Positions 32,456-42,599 of a stretch of 64,000 bases of DNA are shown in pieces. Every line of letters starts with the position of its first letter. Position 1 is the stretch's first letter. Source of the DNA: Zygnema cylindricum (taxonomy: Eukaryota > Streptophyta > Zygnematophyceae > Zygnematales > Zygnemataceae); contig JBBHKE010003077.1 of assembly GCA_037447655.1 (NCBI GenBank), positions 82,696 through 146,695 on the forward strand. Direction: 5' to 3'. The notes under the pieces are model-generated. The model had not been told where the DNA came from. It was given only the letters and a program-made list of their open reading frames with translations, and did not search any database. The position numbers and the translations under genes are program-made.

Positions 32456-34810
32456 TTACCTGAACTTACTTTGTCTTTATCAATAAAGGTGAAATAGAAT
32501 TGTCCTACTTTGTATTAAAGACTCCAGGAGTTGCTTGTAAACTGTACGGATGACATTAAAAGCAGTATAGTAATTCATAGATGTCGAATTTATACGGATT
32601 TGGACTTTTTTACGAAAACTACGTAGTATTCGTTTGTTTCGTAGCTTTCGTAAATTTCGTACGTCTCAACTGTACGAAAAATGTACGGACATTAAAAATA
32701 AACTTTGCTTCATTTGCGCGCGCTTATTTTTTATCTTGTCCTCCACTCTGTCTTCAAAAAGAAGCTGTCGTTGGAGACGTCGTGAATTCCGGCTGCCGCC
32801 GCTAGTTCCCTGCACTTATCAATTTTGCAGTTTTGCTTCATTTACGCGCTCGTATTACTATCTGGGCGGCGCGCCGCGGAATTTATGGCTTCTTGCACGC
32901 GTATTTTTATCTGAGCGGCGAGCTGTGGAATATATGGCACCTCGCACGCGTATTTAATTTGAGCCGCGAGCTGCGAAAATTATGGCGTCTCGCACGCGTT
33001 TATTTATTTGAGCGGCGAGCCGCGGAACTTATGGTGTCTCGCATGCGTATTTTTATCTGAGCGGCGAGCCGTGGAAATTATGGTGTCTCCAACGACAGCT
33101 TCTTTGAGCCGTTTTTCTTCATTTGCACGCACGTATTTTCATCTGTGCTCCAATCCGTCTTCAGAAAGAAGCCGCCGTTTGAAACGCCGTAAATTCTGTC
33201 GCTCACCTTTAGTTTGTTGCACGTTTCAATTTTTAGGTTTTTCAATATTTAAATATTTGAATTTGAAAAGTACAAAAAAGTACGAGTATTACCTACGAAT
33301 TTTAAAAGTTTGAAATTATTTTATGCGCACTCTACGTAGTATTCGTTGGTTTACTCCGTGCGTTTCATGCGCATAGGACATCTATGCAGTAATTCTCAGC
33401 TAATTTTCCATTACGTCGTGACAATAATATAGTACAGTATAGTACAGTTGAGTACACACTGGCAAACGTGCTTTATTTTGAATGGTGCTGCCTAGAGTAA
33501 TTTTTTAAAAAATAGGTTGCCACATAGACTGTAAAGTGTGAGTGTACGATTTGTACCTACGTACATTCTCATGCTACGATCTGTATGTTACAGTACTGTA
33601 GTGTTTTTAAAGCCCGAAATCCCCTCCCAAAATTGGAAAAAATAATCAAAAATTCAAGCAACCTAAGAAAAAAGAAAAACAAGCGCAGCAAACCCTAAGG
33701 GTGAAGTTTCATTAGGCGGTCCCAGTAAATGTACGGACAAGTCTACTAAGAGCGTTTATGTAATAGGATCTCATACCTCTCTAAAAATCCCATTACTACA
33801 ACCAATTCAACCACATATTCCACACGTTGGAAAAATACGCATCCACATTGGAAAGCACTCACAAAAGGAAAAACTTTAATTTAGAATAAGCTTCTGTCCA
33901 CATAACATTAGCTTCGTCTTTTGCCCTTGTGACTCAACCCTTCTTTCTAAAATCTTTTCCACAGCACTCCACTCTTAATAGTTATATCTCTTAACTAGTA
34001 AAACACTACTTAGATTGTAAGAGATTTTAGTGCCAAAATGCCAATGCTCCAATTTGGTTTTAATTGCTCAAGACCAAGATCAGTCACAATTTCCACAAAT
34101 TTTTCCAAAGGAAAAAATGTTTACTCTTCTCTTAGACTTCACTATTTATCCATCATCCGCGTAGACTCACCAAGCCAAAGTTAACGCTCCGTTGAACAAG
34201 TTTTACTTGGGCCTATAAATGATCAGCTAGGACTCAGACTGACTAGTGCAAAAACGTGCAAAATCTCTTACTCACTATGTAGCATTTACCAACCAATCAA
34301 AAGCTAAGTTTCACTACGTAACATTTACGTGCAAAAGTGGGAGCCAAAAAAAACGCGACTTCGCACGAACGTGCGTCGCAAATTTCGCATGCGAAACTAC
34401 CTACGAAATTCCATTAAGTGAAAGTGACGTTTCGTACTAAATAATTGTACGAAACGAACCATCTTGCGCACGAAACGACTTAATTTTTCATTAGTACTTT
34501 ATGAAACGTACACGCAGAATTCGGTACTAATTTGACCCTTAACCCGTTTCAATGATACGCACTTGTTAGTTTGACATCGTGTTTTCACCTAAATACACCC
34601 ATCGCTATTTCTTTTGAATTAAAACTCCAAATCGCGCGATTCTTTCACGGACGTCTACCAAATTCACAACTTTATATTCCTAACTTTTAAATACCCATTT
34701 ACGACCAAGTTCGATCCACTATTAGTGTTACACCATCCCCTCCTTATTTTTAACTAACCTCAGTTAAGACACATTTCATTCTCAAGACGGGACTTCTATA
34801 TTATTATCCC
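32456..34810. repeat. Non-coding dispersed repeats, no gene seen
   Basis: AT-rich sequence with many TTCGTACG-type motifs. The parts 32580-32830 and 33110-33290 are copies of one family, separated by a minisatellite. Near 33695, GGGTGAAGTTTCATTAGG matches the end motif of the spacer element at 29503-30535. The open frames across it are not protein-like. Confidence 0.5.
32860..33105 (+). repeat. 49-bp minisatellite, five copies
   Basis: Copies start at 32864, 32913, 32961, 33010 and 33059 with GAGCGGCGAGC and continue through TTATGG, TCTCGCACGCG and TATTTTTATCT. The period is 48-49 bp, so it is not a multiple of three and is not coding. Confidence 0.9.
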
Positions 34811-35915
34811 TGTCATGCTGTAAGACGTAGGCGTGTATTTTTACGTAATCTTATACTAACTGATGGTTAAGTGACGTGACAGGTTCATATTCGGTAGTAA
34901 AACTGGAGGTACGATCAAGACAAAGATTTTTTACGTAATCTTATACTAACTGATGGTTAAGTGACGTGACAAGTTTATATTCGGTAGTAAAACTGGAGGT
35001 ACGGACGGGACAAAGACCAGATTGTACTCACGTACGGCACAATGTAAACGCGATTTGAAATCAGCGTGGAACTGGACCGCGGTACGGCATCAGACGTCAG
35101 GAATTTAAGCGGCTACAAACCTGACAGATGTCCGAAGTCATGAACCCTTGAAGGTTCATGCATTATTTTTGCTTAGCTTAGGGAGGGTTTTCTACCTCGC
35201 GGTGTAGATGTAAGGCACAACGAGGCGGCCACGCAGCGGTCGTCTCCAAAAACTGGCAGCGTTTGCACATGGAAACCTGCAAGCTCAAAGACACATATGA
35301 ATTAGTGTAGCCGTACGGATTAGTGAAAGCATAGAATAAATGCCATATAGCGAGATAGTAACTTTTGCAAATTAAGTACGGGAATCAAACATTGGAAGGT
35401 TGTCGTTTTCTAACAAGTATTATTCTCGAGATTTGTCGAACTCTATTGTTAGGGTTTCACCTAAATATTTAGTGACTAGCTAGTTTTTGAGTTAGGGTTT
35501 TTCCTTTTTCAGACCCATAGTTTCATGCTAGTAATTGTCTCTGAGCTTCTCCTTTTCTTTGTATTAAGACCTTACCTAATCTACCGGCGCAAGCCAGCCT
35601 GCAAGGTTTCCCTCCAGACTATGTTCTACTTGTCGTGGTGAACGAATTGTGTTGTGCGGATTCGGTGTTTTCTTGCTAGGTTTCCCTCCAGACTGTGTTC
35701 TACTTGTCGTGGTGAACGAATTCTGTTGTGCGGATTTGGTGTTTTCTTGCTGTCAGAGCGCTGACTTGGTGGTCTGGTTCCAGTTCTGTCTGGCTTTGTG
35801 GGAATACCGGCTATTTCGGCTCTTTCAACCGGTTAGGGAAGGGTTCAGGTCCGCTGGTTGGACTCCTGTAGGGAATATTAAAAGACTTCAGAGCCTAGTG
35901 GCTACTGTCGCAAAT
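34811..35915 (+). repeat. LTR-like module A of the methyltransferase gypsy element, 5' copy
   Basis: It starts TGTCATGCTGTAAGACG and is related over about 0.9 kb to 42600-43533 and 45782-46716. It carries a conserved palindrome CATGAACC-AGGTTCATG (about 35148-35169). It differs from the other copies by a 90-bp tandem duplication near 34838-35018 containing GTGACGTGACA. The similarity ends at GTCGCAAAT, so the true LTR 3' end is uncertain. Confidence 0.7.
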
Positions 35916-37109
35916 ATTCCCGTACTTAATTTGTTTCTTTTCTAATTTTCGTTATTCCTTGTGGCAATTTGTTTTCTTCGTGACGACTTATTGTAATTTG
36001 CTTTTCTTTTTCTGTCAAGCATTTATTAGTTGTTTGTTTTCTTGTCTAGTCTAGTGGTTTTCTTTGGATTGCTTTAATCTGTTTTTACTTTCAATTTTTA
36101 GGGTTTCGTTGCTTGGTGGGCTTTGGGTTCGATTTTTTTGATTTTTTCTGTAAATCCGGTATAGTTTCTCTTTTTGTCTGCCTACCGGATTAACTCACTC
36201 AAAAAACTTAGTAAACCTAAAAATTTATAAAAAATATATATATATATTAAAAACCAAGAGAAAAAAATATATATATATATATTTAAATATATAAAGTAGG
36301 TTGCACGAATTATCAAATAAAATTATAACTGCTTTAATAGTTGGGTAGAGCGTGGCTTAAAGCTGATACGCGTACCTTAACATGCTACTAACTACGTTGG
36401 TATTTTGAGCTATGATCTCTTCTCGACAATTCGGTCTTAGAGGGAGGTTGGAGCATCGCTAGAGACCTTACAGATCGCTCCAGGTGAGTAATCGGGTCCT
36501 TGTGGTTGCAGGCGCGTGATAGGTTGTTAAGCGCGATAACCTAGAGGGGTTAGGATCCAACCGAAGGCTGTGCCTTCCTTTTCGCATAGGCAATGTGGTT
36601 GCCATTTCTTTAGATCAGACCGTGATCAGTCTTGGATAGCGACTTCTTGCCTATTACACTTGGCTTTGTTTGGCCAAGATAATTTCTTGTTTTATTACAT
36701 CTGGCTTTGTGGGCCTTGGTTAGTTTCCTGTTTACTACATCTGGCCTTGTAGGCCTTGAATAGTTTTCTGTTTTATTAAATCTGGCCACAAGTGGCCTTG
36801 CAAAGGTGACATGTTTCTTTCTGGAGTGGTTTGAAGTGACTTGTTATGGTATTGCTTAGATCTGGCTCTGAAAAGCCTTGGTAGGGGTATTCACGATTAG
36901 ACTAACCCTGGTGATACAGAATAGATCAAATCGTTTACGGGGGTGTTTATTTGCGTGGGTGCTTGTTTGCGTGGGTGCTTGTTTGCGTGAATTTGAAGAC
37001 TTACTGTGTGATTTGATTATAAGATCTGGCGGCGGGCATTTGCACGCTGACCCTGAGTAGGGTCTTGCATCTAGTTGCATCCGGATAGGACGACTGTCTG
37101 TTTACATGC
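35916..37109 (+). other. Leader region with microsatellite and 40-bp minisatellite
   Basis: There is no recognisable gag frame where gag would be expected. It holds an AT run at about 36226-36290, a 40-bp repeat (four copies at 36645-36805, each with TTTATTACATCTGGC...GGCCTTG), and a small repeat GCGTGGGTGCTTGTTT at 36953-36985. Confidence 0.55.
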
Positions 37110-37254
37110 TGAAACTCTGAGACCTCCATAAGTCCTCAGAGTAGACAGCTTCTAAGAAGCCTATAGGATAATCCTGACCCCTTTGTGTTTCAGCAAAAAT
37201 AACTGCCACCCTGGCAGACAAAAACCCTGACCACCTGCACCCCTGTGAAGGCAA
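37110..37254 (-). repeat. Fragment of a Copia-1-type LTR
   Basis: TGAAACTCTGAGACCTCC to TGTGAAGGCAA matches the primer-site end of the Copia-1 LTR (3497-3641). It begins with the LTR terminal TG and stops exactly before the protease motif of the gypsy element. So it replaced, or joined across a deletion of, the gag-to-protease region. Confidence 0.85.
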
Positions 37255-37255
37255 A

Positions 37256-37546
37256 GATACAGGCGCAAAGCCAATTATCCTCAGTTTTGATTTTGCCATC
37301 AAAATAGGTCTTACATCAGATAAGTTACAACCCACTACCACACGTCTATTGACTGCCACAGGTACCACAGAGCTAGTCCTCGGTATTACGATTGAACCCA
37401 TCTGTTTTCAGTTTCAGAGTCAGTCAGCGATAGATTTCGCAGAAATTTATGCTCACGCCTTGGTCACCAAGTGTAGTGACTATGAAAGTTTGGTCGGTCA
37501 AGATGTTATTTTTCGAGTTGGGGGGGGGGTTGATATGCATGATTAG
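37256..37546 (+). pseudogene. Aspartic protease of the methyltransferase gypsy element
   Basis: 97-codon frame beginning with the catalytic DTGA (37256-37267), then IILSFDFAIKIGLTSDKLQPTTTRLLTATGTTELVLGITIEP and ESLVGQDVIFRV. This is the usual retropepsin order: active site, flap region, then a YDVLLG-like motif. The N-terminus is lost to the Copia LTR fragment. A G10 run at 37520-37529 and a TAG follow. Beyond the stop, TFSYRPNNFPERKI in the same frame looks like family sequence, so the stop is probably a mutation. Confidence 0.8.
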
Positions 37547-37662
37547 ACATTTTCGTACAGACCGAACAATTTTCCGGAACGTAAAATTTGCTTACCCCTT
37601 ATCTCGGCCCGACAACCCATGCCTACTACGGCCCATTCGGCGCTGATCTTGCCAGCCTAGGC

Positions 37663-39202
37663 CGAAGTTGGCATAGGTGCAGACATCCTTGAATCTCTAA
37701 CAGCAGATGAAATCTCACGAGATTTCTTGGGTTTACCAGAATTATTTAGTACACCGGGATATATCATAAACTCTTCGGAGTTTGACCAGCTTTATAAATT
37801 TACTATACCAATACTTTTATCTAGTATTCCAAATCCACCCTCCATTACAATGGATCCGTCTGGGTTCCTGCCTATTAAATGGACACCAGTCAATTTACAA
37901 CCTCACCAAAACGGTCTCGTTATCTTCGACCTTTTTGCAGGAATAGGGACTTCACTTCTCTCTTGCCTTCGAAACAGTCTTTTTATAAAGCATTACTATG
38001 CCGTAGATATTGACCCTTTGGCTAGACGCGCTCAGTTGCACCACTGTCAAGTCTTACACGAACAGTATCCTCATCTCTTACCTCAGTCTGCTTTTCACAA
38101 TATGCATTCGGCGTTGCCACAGGATATCCGGCTAATAGGAAATCATCATTTAATAGAATTGGAACCAATTGATCTCCTCTTTGCCGGATGGGAATGTCAG
38201 GGTATGTGTAGGGCCGAGAAAGGTTTAGGTCTCGCAGATCCACGTACTAAGTTGTTTTTCGAGGTGGTGCGTCTTATCCACTTCTTCCAAAAACTGGACC
38301 GTCCTTTTGGATACATCTTAGAGAACGTCGCAGCTTATAATGACCCTCGACCTACGGTTCTCGCAGATTATAAACGCATTGAATCATTAATTGGACCACC
38401 ACTGATCATTGATGCCGCACGCCACGGTTCGCTTGCCCACCGAGTTCGTTCCAAGTGGACTAACCTGGTGGACATGGGTCGGCTCCGAGAGGCTAACCTC
38501 GCTGTCCGACCACCTAACCTTTCCATTCAGGATGCACTTCTTCCATTTCATAAAGTCCAGACATGTATACTGACAGACTATCCTCCTGCATTTGGTCTTA
38601 ACATCCCGGGCCAGCCACTACGTGCACTGCCTACACTAGTTGCATATCCACACTCTCACGCATACTCACATAATGGACCGGGCATGCTTCAGAATACTCA
38701 TACAGGCAGCTTAGAAGAACCTACTGCCACAGAACGAGAACATCTTTTACATTTCATCTCAGGCACCACTACAGCTCCGGGACTCACTAACAGGCAGCGG
38801 TGCACCTTACTTGGTCGTGTCATTGATCCCCAATCGGTGTCATTTGTTTTAGGCATGGGGTTCGCAGCTGGTCGATACGCACAGAACCATCCGTCTCAAT
38901 CAGCAGGGGGGGGCATACACCATTTAAACATAAACCATTTAAACACACAACTTCCACGTCCTCACCTTCTCTTCGGGGCACAACTTTTCAGCTTGCTCTT
39001 TTTCCTTTCCCCGCTCAATCTGACACAGATCACACTATTTATGATTTTTTGGAACCTAGTCACAAGAGTTGGTCTCTCCCAGCATACACGGCCGCTAGAT
39101 CTCAGGTACCGGTACGGGCATCACCACACTAGACAGCTGCATTTCCATCGAAAGTTGGCATCACGCAGTAAATTGTTTGCATCAGCTTCCTGTCAAGTAT
39201 GA
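37663..39202 (+). CDS. C5-cytosine DNA methyltransferase domain in a gypsy polyprotein
   Basis: Open frame of more than 500 codons; numbering here is from codon 37727. Motif I FDLFAGIGTSL (67-77, AdoMet binding), motif II YAVDIDPLA (91-99), motif IV AGWECQGM with the catalytic Cys157, TKLFFEVVRL, motif VI ILENVA (197-202), motif VIII HRVRSKWTN (238-246), RALPTLVAY and LLGRVIDPQSVSFVLG (motifs IX and X). The enzyme would methylate cytosine in DNA, perhaps the element's own cDNA. The motif order and LFFEVVRL resemble the DNMT3 group and green-algal retrotransposon methylases as I recall them. The usual PCQ is ECQ. After a G8 run at 38906-38913 the frame seems shifted: the alternative frame gives DHTIYDFLEPSHKSWSLPAYTAAR, so the last 95 or so residues are probably artefact. 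It was once one polyprotein with the protease and RT; no own start codon is evident. Confidence 0.9.
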
Positions 39203-40320
39203 GTTGGGTCACTCTTTGATAGCAGATGAACAGCTGGCATTTGCACAAGCCATGGAAGCTATGACCATTAACACGCCTGAAAAACCGACATGGAAATTCG
39301 GAACTGGACTGACAGAAACTGAACACGAACTGTTAAATGAAGTCATAAACCGAAACGTAGACGCATTTGCTTTCTCCATGAAAGACTTGGGTCGACACAC
39401 CACTTACAAAATGTCTTTTGACCTGGAAGATGACAGACCTATATTTAAGCCCAAGCATCGTTTATCCCAAACTGAATGGGAATCTGTAGACAAACAATGC
39501 GCGGAGTTAGAAGAGGCAGGTCTGATTTTATAGGTCCGATTCCACCTTTGCGGCGCCCACCGTCATGCCTCGTAAAAAAGATGCGGAGGGGAATTTTACA
39601 GAACGTCGCATGTGTGGGGACTATAGAGAACTGAATGCACGTACAATCCAAGACCGACATCCAATGCCATTGGTTGAGGACATTTTTGATCATGTTGGGG
39701 GAGCTAAATATTTCAGCATCCTAGATCTGCGACAAGGACTTAATCAAATCGAAATAGAGGAAAAAGATCGACACAAAACTGCTTTTTGGGGTAGTGACGG
39801 ACGTTGGGAATGGGCGGTTATGCTCTTTGGACTGAAGAATGCACCGGCAGTATTCCAGAAAGTCATGGACTCAGTCTTGGGGGGGTGTGAGTTTGCCCGT
39901 TGCTATATTGTCAATCTAATCATCGTTTCAGCTTCTATAGAGGAAAATGCATTGCATATAGAGTGGGTGTTGAAGGAATTAAAAAAAGTGGGACTTAAAT
40001 GTCATCCTGCCAAATGTACCTTTGGGGCCGAAGGGGTCCCATACCTTGGGCATTTTATCTCATCTGAGGGAATTACTCCGCTAGAAGTCAAAGTGGAAGC
40101 AATTAATAAACTACCGGCTCCAACTGATTTGACTAGCCTGCGTGAATTTTTAGGGTTAGCCAATTATTACCGGCGTTTTGTTCCTAGTTTCAGCACACTT
40201 GCATCTCCATTAAATGAACTCTTGAAGAAATCAGTCCCGTTCACGTGGGGACCCTCTCAGATTGAGGCATTTCAGGGATTAAAGGACGCACTCTCCACCG
40301 CTCCTATTCTTCGCCCCCCC
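39177..40320 (+). pseudogene. Reverse transcriptase of the methyltransferase gypsy element
   Basis: It begins with the connector (LTETEHELLNEVINRNVDAFAFSMKDLG) and RT fingers (KPKHRLSQTEWESVDKQCAELEEAGLI). A stop and frameshift at 39533-39545 follow, then STFAAPTVMPRKKDAEG, MCGDYRELNARTIQDRHPMP, FSILDLRQGLNQIEI, FGLKNAPAVFQKVMD, and thumb/connection LGLANYYRRFVPSF. The catalytic box reads CYIVNLIIVS: the two aspartates of YIDD are Val and Asn (39910-39915). The first Asp of LDL is kept. So this copy cannot polymerise, even apart from the frameshifts. Confidence 0.92.
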
Positions 40321-40328
40321 ATCATAAG

Positions 40329-41162
40329 TTGCCATTTTGCCTACAGACGGACTTTGGTAAGCCCGGTATTGCAGCCATCCTAACTCAGCGTGAACTCACA
40401 GGTGAGGAATATGTGGTGGTTTATGCCAGTCAGAGCAACAATCAAGCGGAGTCAAATTACAGCAGTTACGAGGGAGAATGCCTCACCGCAGTTCGGGGTA
40501 TTGTGCATTTCCGACATAATCTCTATGGCAAGCCTTTTACTCTCCTTACTGACCACCAACCATTGCATTGGCTCATGACCAATGACAAGCTATCCGGCAA
40601 ATTAGCCCGTTGGGCTCTTATTTTGCAAGAATATGACAGGGAAATAATCCATCGACCCGGGCTCCTCAGTTTGAATGCCGACGGCATCTCCAGGAACCCT
40701 TTCCCCCACTCCAATGATAATGGTGTACGACAAGATTTTGATGACGAATCGGTTGCCTCCTTATCAGCTGGAGCACATCTGATTTACAGTTTTGCAGCAC
40801 CTACAAACCACAAAACCGAACACAATCCATGGCGGGACAGTGCTTTAATTCTTTTTCTCTCTACTCAGTATTTTCGGGATGGCACCCTACCAATGGAAGA
40901 AGGGTGTGTTCGTAAGAGAGCCCAAAGTTACCTATGGATGGGGGGCTCACTTATTCGTCTTCTCTCAGATGGAACTCACTGGCATGTCCCACGGACGACG
41001 GAACGACTATCACTTATCAACCAAATTCATACTGACCTTGGACACTATGGCACCAAACGGACTTTGAGTTTGGTACAGGCACGATATTGGTGGACACTAT
41101 GGCACCAAACGGACTTTGAGTTTGGTACAGGCACGATATTGGTGGTCCGGCATGCAGGCTGA
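40329..41162 (+). pseudogene. RNase H and integrase zinc region of the gypsy element
   Basis: RNase H: LPFCLQTDFGKPGIAAILTQ (Asp), YSSYEGECLTAVRGIVHFRHNLYG (Glu), LLTDHQPLHWL (Asp), IIHRPGLLSLNADGISRNP. The integrase zinc domain starts INQIHTDLGHYGTKRTL. It is out of frame with RT at a C7 run near 40315. The frame is then ruined by an exact 52-bp duplication at 41040-41143. Confidence 0.9.
41040..41143 (+). repeat. Exact 52-bp tandem duplication
   Basis: 41040-41091 equals 41092-41143. The unit starts GGACACTATGGCACC and ends ATATTGGT. Since 52 is not a multiple of three, it shifts the integrase frame. Confidence 0.97.
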
Positions 41163-42119
41163 TGTGGCGGCTGTGTTGCAGGAATGCAATACATGTGACC
41201 GGTTACGAACTTCATTTTCTAACCGACAGACCTCTCTTCAACCATTGTCTATTCGCGGTCTCTTTTACAGGTGGTCGTGTGACTTGGCTGGTCCCTTTCC
41301 AATCTCGCGAAGGGGCAAGCAGTACATTATAATTATAATCTAGAATTTCAGCAAATGGGTGGAAGTTGTGGGCCTCTCGCAGAAAACCGCCAAACTCACC
41401 ACTGCAGCTTTCAAACAGCATGTGCTTCTCCGATACGGAGCCCCCGCAAAAGTACTCACCGACCAAGGAATCGAATTCCGTGGCGAATTTTAGGAGATGC
41501 TGGACGAAGCATTAATCGATCACCGGCGGACGAGCAGAGATCATCCTCAAGCAAACGGTTTGGCAGAGAGAGCTGTACAAACCTTTAAGCGTGCTTTGCG
41601 TAAACATTGCTTAGAAAAACAGATTACGTTGTGGGATGAATCATTGGGATATATTGTCATGGGTTATCGCATGTCTGTACAGGCCAACCTGGCAAATTTC
41701 AGCCCCTATTATGTGTTGTTTGGTCGAAAACCACTACTAGGTAGGAATGTATAGAAAGCCGCGAGCTTACCTCTACCTCTTATGTCTGATTCTCAGTTTT
41801 TGGAAGAACTAACTAACCGAGCATTGCTTTTCGCTAGAGAAATGCCCATTGATTTTGAAAACTTGCAGATTGCCCAAAATCGCGACTCCTTACGGTTTGC
41901 AACAACTCGCAGTGGCAGTTACCGGCCACAACAAAAACCCTTCCGGGTGGGGGATTACGTTTATTTGCGACGGCAAACTTTTGATACACTCGACACGGAT
42001 GTTTCAGCTCACATCTTGAGGATAACAAAAATCGACCCGAATGGATTATTAAGCCTACAAAGGGCCGACAGCATTCAAAGAATTGTGCCCCCTGCTATCT
42101 ACCCGATCTTTCCCACAGC
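41116..42119 (+). pseudogene. Integrase of the methyltransferase gypsy element
   Basis: LVQARYWWSGMQADVAAVLQECNTC completes the HHCC zinc site. The core has the first Asp in WSCDLAGPF, the second in VLTDQGIEF and Glu in HPQANGLAERAVQTFKRAL, all kept. In-frame TAGs interrupt at about 41341, 41491 and 41752. The C-terminal part (FRVGDYVYLRRQTFDTLDTDV, ILRITKIDPNGLLSLQ) is the usual SH3-like DNA-binding region. The frame continues uninformatively to 42243, overlapping the PHD finger in another frame, so a frameshift lies near 42110. Confidence 0.9.
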
Positions 42120-42335
42120 ATGGACCCGTGGCGGATGCCGATTACCGAGGCCATTGAGTGCCAATTATGCCGGCGATCTGATGGAGAAACAACAATGCTC
42201 CTCTGTGACTATTGCAATCTGGGATTCCATATGGAGTGTTTAATTCCACCTCTGCACACTATCCCGGCTGGACAGTGGTTTTGCCACGGGTGTCGCGACC
42301 TACCGGCTGTCCTTACCAGCTCCCCCGCAGGCTAA
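42120..42335 (+). CDS. PHD finger at the end of the gypsy polyprotein
   Basis: 72 codons carrying a complete C4HC3 zinc pattern: C14, C17, C29, C32, H37, C40, C55 and C58, with MLLCDYCNLGFHMECLIPPL and GQWFCHGC typical of PHD fingers. PHD fingers bind histone H3 tails, so this may steer integration or cDNA to certain chromatin, taking the place a chromodomain has in chromoviruses. It was probably the C-terminus of the integrase polyprotein. The ATG at 42120 may not be a real start, since the integrase frame just upstream looks shifted. Unlike its neighbours it has no damage. A stop is followed at once by a G14 run. Confidence 0.88.
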   Translation: MDPWRMPITEAIECQLCRRSDGETTMLLCDYCNLGFHMECLIPPLHTIPAGQWFCHGCRDLPAVLTSSPAG

Positions 42336-42355
42336 GAAGCTGGGGGGGGGGGGGG
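42336..42355 (+). other. Polypurine tract candidate with G14 run
   Basis: AAGAAGC, T and fourteen Gs (42342-42355) directly after the PHD frame. It could prime plus-strand synthesis if the LTR begins with module B at 42356. The length of the G run may be unreliable. Confidence 0.45.
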
Positions 42356-42599
42356 ATTCCATACTTACTTACTTGATCTTGCTTTGTCTTTTTTTTTTCT
42401 TGCTATGTCCATGTGTTTGGAATAATTTGTTTTTCCGGGCAGATTCATTTATTGTTTTTTGCGTTATATATGCTTTGTACTCCTATTGTGGTCACAAATA
42501 TTGTATATATGCAATGGTCATTCATTTTCTGGTGTTTATCAGCGACCCACACTGGTTGTTATGCATGCCATTCACGGTTGTACTGCCATGCACGACAAC
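42356..42599 (+). repeat. LTR module B, first copy
   Basis: ATTCCATACTTACTTAC to CATGCACGACA plus AC; the same module occurs at 43534-43711 (truncated) and 46717-46975. It is T-rich with no gene. Confidence 0.75.

Noticed and set aside
32833-33060. Repeat protein over the 49-bp minisatellite
   Set aside because: The 49-bp period changes frame with every unit, so the open frame is accidental.
38995-39202. C-terminal tail of the methylase frame as a membrane segment
   Set aside because: The hydrophobic tail follows a G8 run, and the neighbouring frame gives sequence more typical of the polyprotein.
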